From Actinoallomurus vinaceus (GTDB taxonomy: Bacteria > Actinomycetota > Actinomycetes > Streptosporangiales > Streptosporangiaceae), in assembly GCF_039542055.1 (NCBI RefSeq), contig NZ_BAABHK010000006.1, positions 434,001 to 498,000 of the forward strand: DNA of 64,000 bases, written 5' to 3'. The notes beneath the pieces were generated by a model. That model saw nothing but the letters and a program-made list of their open reading frames with translations. It ran no database searches and had not been told where the DNA came from. Each line of letters begins with the position of its first letter. Positions within the stretch are counted from its first letter, which is position 1. This document shows, piece after piece, positions 14,665 to 23,454 of this stretch. The translations under genes were made by a program, and so were the position numbers.

Positions 14665-16316
14665 TTCAGCTCACCTTCCTCCGCACGCTGCACCCACGCG
14701 GCGAAGGACTCGCCGTCGTGCCTGCCCTCCTGGAATCTGCGCAGCACCCTCTCCACGTAGTCGGGCAACTCCTCGGCGGTGGTCTTCAGTCCCCGGATCT
14801 TCTTGCCGAACTCCCCGCCGATCGAGCCGCCCAGGTGCACCTGGAAGCCCTCGACCTGGTCGCCGTTCGCGTCGGTGACCAGCTGGCCCTTCAGTCCGAT
14901 GTCGGCGGTCTGGATGCGCGCGCAGGAGTTCGGGCAGCCGTTGATGTTGATCGTCAGCGGCTCGTCGAAGTCGGGCAGGCGCTGCTCCAGCTCGTCGATC
15001 AGGTCCATGCCGCGCTGCTTGGTCTCGACGATGGCGAGCTTGCAGAACTCGATGCCGGTGCAGGCCATCGTCTGACGGCGGAACGTCGACGGGCGGACCC
15101 GCAGGTCGTGCGCCTCCAACTCGGCGGCCAGCGCCTCGGTCCGGTCCTCCGGGACGTCGAGGATGACCATCTTCTGCTCGGTCGTCGTGCGCACCCGGCC
15201 GGAGCCGTACTCCTCGGCCAGGTCCGCGATGACACGCAGCAGGTCGCCGTCGACCCGGCCGACCCTCGGTGCGAAGCCGACGTAGTAGAGGCCGTCGCGC
15301 TGCCGGCGGATGCCGACGTGGTCGCGGCGGTCGTTCCGGGGCCCTCCGGGCGCCGGTCCGTCCGCCAGGGCGTACCCGAGGTACTCCTTCTCCAGGACCT
15401 CGCGGAACCGCTCCGGGCCCCAGTCGTTCATCAGGAACTTCAGCCGCGCGCGGTGCCGGAGGCGGCGGTAGCCGTAGTCGCGGAAGATGCCCGCGATGCC
15501 CGCCCAGACCTCGTGGACCTGCTCCGGCCGGACGAACGCCCCGAGCCGCTTGGCGAACATCGGGTTGGTGGACAGGCCACCGCCTGCCCAGATGTCGTAG
15601 CCGACCTCGCCCTTGTCGTTCACCACGCCGACGAACGCGATGTCGTTGATCTCGTGGATCGTGCACTGCGCCGTGCAGCCGGACAGCGCCGACTTGAACT
15701 TCCGCGGCAGGTTGGAGAACTCCGGGCGGCCGATGTACCGGTCGTGGACGTCGTGGATCTGCGGCGTCGCGTCGATGACCTCGTCGGCGTCGATCCCGGC
15801 GAGCGGGCAGCCGAGGATGACCCGTGGCGTGTCGCCGCAGGCCTCGGTGGTGTCCAGCCCGACCGACTCCAGGGCCTCCCAGATGGCCGGGACGCTCTCG
15901 ATCTCGATCCAGTGCAGCTGGATGTTCTGCCGGTCGGTGATGTCCGCCGTGCCCCGGGCGTACTTCGAGGAGACGTCGGCGATCGTGCGCAGCTGGTCGA
16001 GGTTCAGCTGGCCGCCGTCGATCCGGACGCGCAGCATGAAGTAACGGTCGTCGAGCTCTTCGGGCTCGAGGACCGCCGTCTTACCGCCGTCGATGCCGGG
16101 CCGGCGCTGCGTGTACAGGCCGTACCAGCGGAACCGGCCCCGCAGATCCGCGGGGTCGATCGAGTCGAAGCCGGCCTTGGCGTAGATGTCGATGATGCGA
16201 CGACGGACGTTCAGTCCATCGTCGTTCTTCTTGTTCTCTTCGTTCTTGTTGAGCGGTTCGCGATAGCCCAGGGCCCATTGGCCCTCGCCTCGTTTCCGCT
16301 GCTGACGGGGTGGCAT
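14661..16316 (-). CDS. sir: Ferredoxin-dependent sulfite reductase (NirA/SirA family)
   Basis: A 551-aa siroheme [4Fe-4S] reductase with the duplicated ferrite-reductase/ferredoxin-like halves. The cluster/siroheme ligands lie in ACTGIEFC and NINGCPNSC (residues about 430-475). It reduces sulfite to sulfide with ferredoxin; the operon (APS reductase, siroheme chelatase) favours sulfite over nitrite. The ATG at 16316 gives a start close to family members; a further in-frame start at 16367 lacks support. First structural gene of the operon, 126 nt downstream of a cysteine-ending leader peptide. Confidence 0.94.
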   Translation of the reverse strand: MPPRQQRKRGEGQWALGYREPLNKNEENKKNDDGLNVRRRIIDIYAKAGFDSIDPADLRGRFRWYGLYTQRRPGIDGGKTAVLEPEELDDRYFMLRVRIDGGQLNLDQLRTIADVSSKYARGTADITDRQNIQLHWIEIESVPAIWEALESVGLDTTEACGDTPRVILGCPLAGIDADEVIDATPQIHDVHDRYIGRPEFSNLPRKFKSALSGCTAQCTIHEINDIAFVGVVNDKGEVGYDIWAGGGLSTNPMFAKRLGAFVRPEQVHEVWAGIAGIFRDYGYRRLRHRARLKFLMNDWGPERFREVLEKEYLGYALADGPAPGGPRNDRRDHVGIRRQRDGLYYVGFAPRVGRVDGDLLRVIADLAEEYGSGRVRTTTEQKMVILDVPEDRTEALAAELEAHDLRVRPSTFRRQTMACTGIEFCKLAIVETKQRGMDLIDELEQRLPDFDEPLTININGCPNSCARIQTADIGLKGQLVTDANGDQVEGFQVHLGGSIGGEFGKKIRGLKTTAEELPDYVERVLRRFQEGRHDGESFAAWVQRAEEGELK

Positions 16317-16651
16317 CGTGCGCGTCCTCCGTGGTGAGTGGACGCGAAGCACGCCGGCAGGTCGCACTGCTGGCTCAACGCTGAGCTAAGGGGGTGACAC
16401 CGGCATACCGCGCGCCAATGAGGCAGTGGCGGTGATCAGGCGTCAACGACAGATGGCGCTGCCCACACGGAGGTAGTCAACGTGCCGGCGCATAACCAGC
16501 AACGGATTCGCAGCAGCCATACACCGATGATGACATGTGGTTCGATGACTGTCCAACCTTGTCCGAAATGCGGACGAACGTCACATTGGTGCTCGCAGGG
16601 CGGGACGGCCCGCCCGGGCACGCCGATCTCCCGCCGCGGCGCGGCCTGATC
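16317..16651 (-). promoter_or_regulatory. Leader and promoter region of the sulfur operon
   Basis: The gap between sir and the small zinc-protein gene contains the leader peptide described separately, about 126 nt of leader RNA after its stop, and a candidate TTGGAC promoter near 16550. The leader RNA could fold alternatively (TTAGCTCAGCGTTGAGC near 16371-16387 is a small inverted repeat). No other gene is evident. Confidence 0.5.
16443..16520 (-). CDS. Sulfur-operon leader peptide (uORF), 25 aa (16 aa from the internal ATG at 16493)
   Basis: The core MRRHVDYLRVGSAICR is encoded at 16443-16493 and stops one codon after the last Cys-Arg. An in-frame ATG at 16520 lengthens it to 25 aa. The R-R-H-V-D-x-L-R-V-x-S-A-x-C arrangement matches the putative leader peptides seen upstream of many actinobacterial sulfur genes. 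A TTGGAC box lies 17 nt before TCATCA just upstream, so translation may be leaderless. Cysteine-responsive attenuation by short ORFs is known in Mycobacterium; stalling at the Cys codon is the inferred mechanism here. Confidence 0.85.
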   Translation of the reverse strand: MAAANPLLVMRRHVDYLRVGSAICR

Positions 16652-16810
16652 TCAGCCCTGCCGCAGCCAGTTGACGTCCGGTTCGGTGCCGTCACCGGAC
16701 GCGGACCGCTCCTCGTCAGGGGCGGCCTCGGGCGGCAGGTGCTGGCAGTCGCACCACGTGCCGCCCCGGCACTCATCGTGCCGCCGCTCGCGACACGCTT
16801 GGCAGACCAC
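16652..16810 (-). CDS. 52-aa cysteine-rich small zinc protein
   Basis: A short gene starting GTG 16810. The product begins MVCQACRERRHDECRGGTWC and continues DCQHLPPE, giving C3, C6, C14, C20 and C22 plus H11 and H24 as metal ligands, followed by an acidic tail. Very similar MCxxCxERRHxxCxGGTWCDCQH proteins are a recurrent actinobacterial small family of unknown role. GGAGAG abuts the start codon with no spacing, so a leaderless or weakly initiated start is likely. It diverges from the TIGR03084 gene. Confidence 0.75.
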   Translation of the reverse strand: MVCQACRERRHDECRGGTWCDCQHLPPEAAPDEERSASGDGTEPDVNWLRQG

Positions 16811-16877
16811 CTCTCCATTGTGCCCGCCCGCACGCGCGCACCGCGATGACCGAACGAGGTTCTGTACGCTGTGGCCC

Positions 16878-17660
16878 GTGGCCGTGGCAATGGACGAACT
16901 GCTCACCGATCTGCGCGCGGAGACGGGCGACCTCGAGCGCCTCCTGGAGCCCGGGGCGTGGGACCTGCCCACCCCCGCCGAGGGCTGGACCGTACGCGAC
17001 CAGGTCATCCACCTGGCGTGGTTCGACGAGGCGGCCGTACGCGCCGCGACGGATCCCGACGCCTTCCGCGAGGAGGTCCGCACGCTGATCGCCGAGGGCT
17101 TCGACACGGACCGGATCGTCGCCGAACGGCGCTCCATGCCGGGCGAGGAGGTCCTGGACTGGTTCCGGACGGCCCGCGACCGGATGGCCGAGGTCCTGGC
17201 CGGCCTGGAGCCGAAGGCGCGGATCCCCTGGTACGGCCCTGACATGGGCGCGGCCTCGTTCACCACCGCCCGCCTGATGGAGACCTGGGCGCACGGACAG
17301 GACGTGGCCGACGCCGTCGGCGTCGGCCGTACGCCCACCGACCGGCTCCGCCACATCGCCCAGATCGGCGTGCGGACGCTGCCGTGGAGCTTCACCGTCC
17401 ACGGCAGGCCGGTCCCGCAGACGCCGGTGCGCGTGGAGCTCACCCTCCCCAGCGGCGCCGGCTGGGCCGCGGGGCCGGAGGAGGCCGCCGACCTCGTCCA
17501 GGGGCCGGCGCTGGACTTCTGCCTGGTCGTGACGCAGCGACGGCACCGGGACGACGTGGACCTCACGGTCGCCGGCCCGGTCGCCGAGGAATGGATGGAG
17601 GTCGCGCAGGCGTTCGCCGGAGCGCCCGGCAGCGGGCGGCGGCCAGGGCAGTTCGCCTGA
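16878..17660 (+). CDS. TIGR03084-family protein (DinB/maleylpyruvate-isomerase-like)
   Basis: A 260-aa protein of the DinB-like four-helix superfamily, TIGR03084 branch. The N-terminal domain has the expected metal-binding histidines (VIHLAWFDE and METWAHGQDVADA) and the C-terminal domain resembles a sterol-carrier-like fold. Family members are thought to be mycothiol-dependent enzymes with unknown substrates. Start choice: TACGCT lies 7 nt before GTG 16878, suggesting a leaderless message; an ATG at 16890 is the alternative. Confidence 0.85.
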   Translation: MAVAMDELLTDLRAETGDLERLLEPGAWDLPTPAEGWTVRDQVIHLAWFDEAAVRAATDPDAFREEVRTLIAEGFDTDRIVAERRSMPGEEVLDWFRTARDRMAEVLAGLEPKARIPWYGPDMGAASFTTARLMETWAHGQDVADAVGVGRTPTDRLRHIAQIGVRTLPWSFTVHGRPVPQTPVRVELTLPSGAGWAAGPEEAADLVQGPALDFCLVVTQRRHRDDVDLTVAGPVAEEWMEVAQAFAGAPGSGRRPGQFA

Positions 17661-17852
17661 TGTGTGATGATCGTCACAGCTTGTCGATGCGTCCGTCGCT
17701 CGAACCGGGTCATCTGATCGAAGAGCCCTCGATTCCCCGTCAGGGACGGGGGTCCCGGCTTCCCCTCGGGGCCGGGGCGGCCGGCCGAAGGTGATCGGCG
17801 AGATGAGCGTCATGACCCATCCTGGGTGCGTAAGCCCCTACGGTAGATCGTT

Positions 17853-18788
17853 GTGACCACCGCCTCCGACGCTCCGACAGGCGTTGCCGAGGTGTCCGCC
17901 GTCTCCCGGATGCGCACCGCCCTCTGGCAGATCCTCCGGGGCACCACCGTCTCGGCGTTCCGCTACCGGGTGACCGGCCTGGCCGCGGAGGCGGCGTTCT
18001 TCACGCTGCTGTCGCTGCCGCCCCTGGCCCTCGGGCTGATCGGCATGATCGGCCATTTCCGGAACGTCCTGGGCGCCGCGACGATCGCCGAGACCCGTGA
18101 GTGGGTCCTGGACCGCGCAGAGACGGTGCTCACCGACCAGACCGTGAAGTCCGTGGTCGAGCCCCTCCTCGACGAGGTCCTGCGCGGCGGCAAGGTCGGG
18201 ATCGTCTCACTGAGCTTCCTGATCTCCCTGTGGGCCGGATCCCGGGCTCTCAACGTCTACGTCGACACGATCACCATCGCGCACGGCCTGTCGGGCGTCC
18301 GCGGCGTGATCCGGACCCGCCTGCGCGCGTTCTTCCTCTACCTCGCCGGGCTCGGCGTCGGCCTGATCATCATCCCCGTCCTGGTCGCCGGGCCGACGCT
18401 GGTGCTGCACTGGATTCCGTCCGGCGCCGTGGTCGTGCGCCTTCTCTACTGGCCGATCCTCGTCATCGTCGCGGTCATCTTCCTGGCGCTGCTCTACCAC
18501 CTCAGCGTCCCGGTGCGGACGGCGTGGTGGCGTGAGGTGCCGGGCGGGGTCACCGCCCTGGCCATCTGGGTGCTCGGCAGCCTGATCCTCCGGCTCTACC
18601 TGGACGGCTCCACGTCGGCGGTGTCGGTGTACGGGTCGCTGGGAGCGGCCATCGCCGTGCTCGCCTGGCTGTACGTCACCGCGCTCGCCGTCCTGATCGG
18701 CGCCGCCCTGAACGCCGAGATCGACAAGCTCTGGCCGGGGGAGTTCACCTCCCGCGCCCGCCTGGAGGACGACGCCCCCGGGCGCTGA
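17853..18788 (+). CDS. YihY/BrkB-family inner-membrane protein
   Basis: A 311-aa membrane protein of the YihY (UPF0761) family with six predicted helices. The family signatures are FRYRVTGLAAEAAFFTLLSLPP near the N-terminus, SLWAGSRALNVYVDTI and WLYVTALAVLIGAALNAEID near the end. Function in the family is unsettled; the older RNase BN label is wrong. GTG 17853 lies 8 nt after TACGGT, so it may be leaderless. Confidence 0.9.
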   Translation: MTTASDAPTGVAEVSAVSRMRTALWQILRGTTVSAFRYRVTGLAAEAAFFTLLSLPPLALGLIGMIGHFRNVLGAATIAETREWVLDRAETVLTDQTVKSVVEPLLDEVLRGGKVGIVSLSFLISLWAGSRALNVYVDTITIAHGLSGVRGVIRTRLRAFFLYLAGLGVGLIIIPVLVAGPTLVLHWIPSGAVVVRLLYWPILVIVAVIFLALLYHLSVPVRTAWWREVPGGVTALAIWVLGSLILRLYLDGSTSAVSVYGSLGAAIAVLAWLYVTALAVLIGAALNAEIDKLWPGEFTSRARLEDDAPGR

Positions 18789-18923
18789 CCCACGCGGCCG
18801 TCTCACCTGTCACCGACGTGACGTCGGGCATCCCATCCCGCCCAGGGGTGGTCAGGCGTGCGGAAAAGTGGCAACCTAGCGATTGCTTGTGTACGGCGGG
18901 GTTCACCGACGGAGGCTCCCGAC

Positions 18924-19766
18924 ATGATCGAATTTCATCCCGTAACGCGGCACATCGGCGCCGAGGTGACAGGGCTGGACCTGCGCAAACCACCGTCGGA
19001 CGAGGAGGTCGCGGAGATCCGCCGGGGCCTGCTCGAGTACCTGGTCCTGTTCTTCCGCGATCAGGAGATCACCGACGAGCAGCACCTGGCGTTCGCCGAG
19101 CGGTTCGGCACGCTCAACGAGCCGCCGATGAAGACGTCGACGAGCGCGATCCACATCCTCGACCAGAAGGACCCCAAGGGCGAGGGCGGAGACTCCTGGC
19201 ACAGCGACAACACCTTCATGAAGGTGCCTCCGATGGGGTCGCTGCTGCGCGCGGTGATCCTGCCGGATGTCGGCGGCGACACCAACTGGGCCAACATGTA
19301 CCTCGCCTACGAGTCGCTGCCGAAGTCGATCCAGCGGCTGTGCGACGACCTCGAGGCCGAGCACGACCTCACGATGTCGGTGACCAAGGCCATCAACAAG
19401 GGCCACCAACTGGACCTGGCCGAGATGCAGCGCAAGTGGCCGCCCGTACGGCACCCGGTCGTGCGCGTCCACCCGGAGACCGGGCGCAAGGCGCTGTTCG
19501 TCAACCGCAGCTCGACGACCCGCCTGGTCGGCCTCGACGACCGCGAGAACGAGGCGCTGCTCCCGCTCCTGCAGGACGCCGTCCGCTCGCCGGAGTTCCA
19601 GGTCCGGCTCAAGTGGCGGGTCGGCACGCTCGCGTTCTGGGACAACCGGCCCACCCAGCACTACGCGGTCGCCGACTACACCCAGCGCCGCAAGATGCAC
19701 CGCGTCACGATCAACGCGCCCGCCGAGATCGACGACGGCGTCCCCAAGGGCCCGCAGTCCGCGTAG
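18924..19766 (+). CDS. TauD/TfdA-family Fe(II)/2-oxoglutarate dioxygenase
   Basis: A 280-aa alpha-ketoglutarate-dependent dioxygenase. The facial triad is H93 and D95 (SWHSDNTF) with the distal H246 (TQHYAV); R260 (KMHRVTI) would hold 2-oxoglutarate. Homologues oxidise taurine, alkyl sulfates or 2,4-D; substrate cannot be assigned. GGAGG lies 8 nt before the ATG. The gene stands alone and ends two bases before a convergent hypothetical gene. Confidence 0.93.
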   Translation: MIEFHPVTRHIGAEVTGLDLRKPPSDEEVAEIRRGLLEYLVLFFRDQEITDEQHLAFAERFGTLNEPPMKTSTSAIHILDQKDPKGEGGDSWHSDNTFMKVPPMGSLLRAVILPDVGGDTNWANMYLAYESLPKSIQRLCDDLEAEHDLTMSVTKAINKGHQLDLAEMQRKWPPVRHPVVRVHPETGRKALFVNRSSTTRLVGLDDRENEALLPLLQDAVRSPEFQVRLKWRVGTLAFWDNRPTQHYAVADYTQRRKMHRVTINAPAEIDDGVPKGPQSA

Positions 19767-19767
19767 T

Positions 19768-20235
19768 TCACGAGCCGACGCGGTCCATCGCCGTCGAAGA
19801 TGTCGCCCCGGTCGTGAACGGCCGGGGCGGGGCCGAAGGCCGCAGCACGGGGGACGCCTCGCCGTCGTCCACGGCCAGCCGCCGGACGAGCTCGACGAGG
19901 GCGCCGGCCTGCGCCACCGGCGCCCAGGAGGCCAGCAGGTTCATGGCGTCGGGCAGGGCCTCGGCGAAGACGTGCTCGACGACGTTCCCGACGTTGCCCT
20001 CGAGCTGGAGCAGGAACTGCAGCGGAGGCTTCTCGCGAGAGTAGACCGCCAGCGTGAGCGGGCCCGTGGCGAACTCCTCGTCGCCGATCCGGCACCACGG
20101 CTCGAAGCCGAGCGCGGCCATCGCGGCGTACACGTCGCCGCCCTGCGGGTCGCACGCTGCCATCACCGGGTCCTCGCGCTCCGTCCACTCGCCGTTGACC
20201 AGGCACCATGCGGGAACGGGCTCCATCGCGATCAC
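19768..20235 (-). CDS. Hypothetical protein, 155 aa
   Basis: An acidic cytoplasmic protein with no recognised domain. It opens with PVPAWCLVNGEWTEREDPVM and contains a central LAVYSREKPPLQFLLQLEGN segment; the last 30 residues are Pro/Ala-rich and probably disordered. GTG 20235 is favoured because TAACGT lies exactly 6 nt upstream (leaderless pattern); ATG 20226 is the alternative. Good third-position GC supports it as a real gene. Function unknown. Confidence 0.7.
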   Translation of the reverse strand: MIAMEPVPAWCLVNGEWTEREDPVMAACDPQGGDVYAAMAALGFEPWCRIGDEEFATGPLTLAVYSREKPPLQFLLQLEGNVGNVVEHVFAEALPDAMNLLASWAPVAQAGALVELVRRLAVDDGEASPVLRPSAPPRPFTTGATSSTAMDRVGS

Positions 20236-20309
20236 ATCGTCACGTTAGGACTCCGCCGGAGCGCTCGCGAGGGCGCCACGCCATGAGCCCGGAACCGGCG
20301 CCCGTACGG

Positions 20310-20339
20310 CGGAAGCCCCCGCCGAGGCGGGGGCTTCCG
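20310..20339. terminator. Hairpin terminator after the phosphoesterase gene
   Basis: GGAAGCCCCCGCC and GGCGGGGGCTTCC form a perfect 13-bp stem with a minimal loop, about 22 nt beyond the stop codon of the secreted phosphoesterase on the minus strand. Confidence 0.8.
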
Positions 20340-20360
20340 GGAAAGGGTGGTGACTGCGGA

Positions 20361-21989
20361 TCAGCCGGAGACCGGCGCGCCCGTCTTCGGGTCGAGGATC
20401 AGGCGACCGGCACGCGGGTGCCAGAAGTCGAACATGCCCCACAGGCCGCCGGCCCGCTGGTCGAACGACGCGTCGCCGATCCGGCCGACGCCCCAGTTGT
20501 CCTCGATGAACTTCAGCACCGACGTCTGCTCGGTGTAGCGGTGGTCGACGTGGTTGACCTTCGCGTACGGCGAGATGACGAGGAGCGGGAGACGCTGGCT
20601 GGGGCCGCAGCGGTCCTGGTAGCCGCCGGCCGCCTTGGCCGTGCCGCACAGCGCGGACTGGTCCGCCGCGGCGTCCGCCGAGCCGTTCAGGATCTTCGGG
20701 GCCTTGTGGTCGTACCAGCCGTCGGAGTCGTCGTAGGCGATGACGACCGCCGTGGACTTCCACTCCGGCGACTTCTGGAGCTTGTTGATCGTGTTCACGA
20801 CGAACTGCTGCTCGTCGAGCGGGTCGGAGTAGGCCGCGTGGCCGTCCTGGTACTCGGCCGCCTTCAGGAAGCTGACCGCGGGCAGGTTGTTCGCCGCGAG
20901 CGCCGAGTCGAAGTCGCTCAGGTCGTACTGGTGGTTGGCCTGGTCGGTGTGGCCGATCGCGGCGACCGAGGACGGCGCCAGGTGCTTCTCGTTCGCCGTC
21001 GACTTGTAGTACTGGAACGGCTCGTGGTGCGGGCTGTAGTCGGTGGCCGTGTTGCCGCCGACGTTCTGGTGCGTCGCGCCGCAGACGGCGTAGCCGTTCG
21101 CCGTGCCGGTCGGGCGGAAGCCGCCCTGGAACCAGCCCCAGGTGACCTTCTTCTCGTTGAGCAGGTCCCCGACGTTCTTCCCGGTCATCACGGCCAGGTT
21201 GTTCTTCGAGGTGTGGTTGCTGCCCGAGCAGTCGTCGAACGCCGGGTCGGGGTCGTTGATGACCGTGCCGACGCCGTCCTTGTCCGGGGACTGCACGACG
21301 TAGGAGTCACTGACCTTGGCGTGCTTGACCGGGTCGACCGCGTAGCCGCCGTGCGTCTGCCCGGAGATCAGGTTCAGCGCCCCCGGGGTGGACGGGCCGA
21401 AGACCGTGTCCCAGGAGTTGTCGCTCATCGCGTAGTGCTGCGCGTAGTTCCACAGCCCGGTGACGGTGTTGCCGTCGTAGTAGTCCATCACCAGGCCCGG
21501 CTCGCCGAACAGGATCGGCTGGCCGGTGCACTTGTCCTTCTCGGTGGACTGGACGAACTTGTCCATCGCGCCGCCGTTGACGGCCTTCTGCTCGTTGGCG
21601 TACCCGTGGTCCTGGTCGCAGGTCATCGCCTGGGCAGGCGTGAGGCGCTTCGGGTTGTACTGGTTCGGGTTCTTCGTGAGCAGCTTCTTCGTCAGCCCGT
21701 CGACCCGGGGCGTGTGCCGCGCGGCGGTGAACTTCGTCCCGTCGGTGTTGGCGGCCTTCGGGTAGGTGCCGAAGTAGTGGTCGAACGAGATGTTCTCGTC
21801 GAACAGCACGACGACGTGCTTGATCGGCGTATTGGTGCGGACGGGCCTCTCGGCCGCGGTCAGCGAGGCACCCTGGTGCTGCTCGCCGCTCGCCCAGCTC
21901 GGCACCGTGGCGAGCGCGAGCGCTCCGGCCGCGGCCACCGAGCCGGCGATCAACGCCGACCGCCGGCCCTTCCACTTTCCGGGACCCAT
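20361..21989 (-). CDS. Secreted phosphoesterase (phospholipase C / acid phosphatase AcpA family)
   Basis: A 542-aa exported enzyme of the PF04185 alkaline-phosphatase-like superfamily. After a Sec-type signal peptide (about 34 aa) the mature protein starts with IKHVVVLFDENISFDHYFGT, the metal-binding signature with the Asn/Ser nucleophile region. Further conserved segments are FGPSTPGALNLISGQTHG and AYDDSDGWYDHKAPK. Likely releases phosphate from phospholipids or phosphomonoesters outside the cell. ATG 21989 has AGGAGG 6 nt upstream. Confidence 0.9.
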   Translation of the reverse strand: MGPGKWKGRRSALIAGSVAAAGALALATVPSWASGEQHQGASLTAAERPVRTNTPIKHVVVLFDENISFDHYFGTYPKAANTDGTKFTAARHTPRVDGLTKKLLTKNPNQYNPKRLTPAQAMTCDQDHGYANEQKAVNGGAMDKFVQSTEKDKCTGQPILFGEPGLVMDYYDGNTVTGLWNYAQHYAMSDNSWDTVFGPSTPGALNLISGQTHGGYAVDPVKHAKVSDSYVVQSPDKDGVGTVINDPDPAFDDCSGSNHTSKNNLAVMTGKNVGDLLNEKKVTWGWFQGGFRPTGTANGYAVCGATHQNVGGNTATDYSPHHEPFQYYKSTANEKHLAPSSVAAIGHTDQANHQYDLSDFDSALAANNLPAVSFLKAAEYQDGHAAYSDPLDEQQFVVNTINKLQKSPEWKSTAVVIAYDDSDGWYDHKAPKILNGSADAAADQSALCGTAKAAGGYQDRCGPSQRLPLLVISPYAKVNHVDHRYTEQTSVLKFIEDNWGVGRIGDASFDQRAGGLWGMFDFWHPRAGRLILDPKTGAPVSG

Positions 21990-22218
21990 CGTGTTTCCTC
22001 CTGTGAAGGTTCTGCTGCGCCGGTCCTCGGGCGGAGTCCCGGACAGCCGGGATCCCATCGGGCCGGGTCGACGATCACGCTGACGTATGGTGACGAGGAC
22101 GTAAACAGCTCCCCATGACTCCTTCAAGAATCTTTAACTGATCTTTATCCGATCCTGGGGGTATCTGTCCCTCGAACGGGGTGATTCGCCCACTTCGGGC
22201 TTCATGCCCCGTCAGGGG

Positions 22219-23454
22219 TCAGCTCAGGAGGGCGCGGGCGAAGAAGTCCGTGGAGTCCCGGACGCCGGGCAGCGCGAAGAAGTAGCCGCCGCCGAACGGC
22301 CGGATGTAGTCGGTGAGCGGCTCGTCCTTGAGCCTGTGCTGGACCGTCTCGAACTGCCGGGCGACGTCCTGCTGGTAGCAGGTGAAGATCAGCCCCATGT
22401 CGAGGTCGCCGACCGCGTCCACGCCCCGGTCGTAGTTGAAGCCACGGCGCAGGATCCGGCTGTCGGCGGTCTGCGGCGTCCGGGGATTCGACAGCCGGAT
22501 GTGACTGGTCAGCGGGATGACCTTGCCGATCGGGTCCGCGGCGTAGCGGGGCTCGTCCAGCTCGTGGTTCCCGTCGAGCGGGGCGCCGGTGTCGCGGCTG
22601 CGGCCGAACATCTGCTCCTGCTCGTCGAGCCCGACGCGGTCCCAGAACTCCACGAGCATCCGGATGAGCCGGATCACGAGGTACGAGCCGCCGGCCGTCC
22701 AGGCCGGTTCCGGCGCGTTCCGGCCCTTCCCGGTGGTCCCCGGGGCCGCCCAGACCAGGCGGCTCATCGCTCGCGGGTCGGCGACGTCGGGGTTGGAGAT
22801 GCCGTCCTTGAACCCCATGAGGTTGCGCGGCGTGCCGCTGGGCCGGGGCGGGCTGGAGAAGCCGTTCATCCGCCACCGCACCTGCATGGCGCCGCGCGTG
22901 TGCCGGGCGACGTCCCGCAGCGCGTGCACGACCGTGTCGTCGTCGTCGGCGGACAGCTGCAGGCTGAGGTCGCCGTGGCACCACGCGGACTCGAGCGCGT
23001 CGTTGGGGAACATGGGCATCTGCGTCAGCCCGGGCGGCCTGCGGCCCGCCAGCCCGTACCGGTCGTCGAACAGCGACGCGCCGACGCCGACCGTCACCAG
23101 CAGCCCGGCCCCGGGCACGTCGGGCCCGAGCACGCCGGAGTCGGCGGGCGGCGCGGCGATGCCGGTGTCGCCCGGCGCTCCTCCGCCGGTCAGGGCGCGG
23201 GCGCGGTCGGTGAGGGTGCGGAACAGCTCGGTCAGCTCACTACGGCCGGCGGCGGTGGCGTCGAAGGACACGACGACGGTCCGCCGTCGCGTCCGCTCCA
23301 GGATGCCCGCCTGGTGCTCGCCGTGGAACGGCCGCGTCGCCGCCTCGGTGGCTCGGGCGGGCGAAGCCGCGCCGGCCGCGGACGGACCCGCCACGGCCCC
23401 GGCCACACCGGCGGCCAGCGCGCCGCGCAGGAAGGATCGGCGGTCGGTCATCAT
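22219..23454 (-). CDS. efeB: Tat-exported DyP-type peroxidase (EfeB/YcdB-like)
   Basis: A 411-aa dye-decolourising peroxidase. It has a twin-arginine signal (DRRSFLRG followed by a hydrophobic stretch), the NLMGFKDGISNPD motif with the distal Asp, and the proximal-haem His in TSHIRLSNPR; the C-terminal RGFNYDRG and GLIFTCYQQD are family blocks. In Efe systems EfeB handles haem or oxidises Fe(II) outside the membrane. The ATG at 23454 overlaps the efeO stop by ATGA. Confidence 0.92.
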   Translation of the reverse strand: MMTDRRSFLRGALAAGVAGAVAGPSAAGAASPARATEAATRPFHGEHQAGILERTRRRTVVVSFDATAAGRSELTELFRTLTDRARALTGGGAPGDTGIAAPPADSGVLGPDVPGAGLLVTVGVGASLFDDRYGLAGRRPPGLTQMPMFPNDALESAWCHGDLSLQLSADDDDTVVHALRDVARHTRGAMQVRWRMNGFSSPPRPSGTPRNLMGFKDGISNPDVADPRAMSRLVWAAPGTTGKGRNAPEPAWTAGGSYLVIRLIRMLVEFWDRVGLDEQEQMFGRSRDTGAPLDGNHELDEPRYAADPIGKVIPLTSHIRLSNPRTPQTADSRILRRGFNYDRGVDAVGDLDMGLIFTCYQQDVARQFETVQHRLKDEPLTDYIRPFGGGYFFALPGVRDSTDFFARALLS

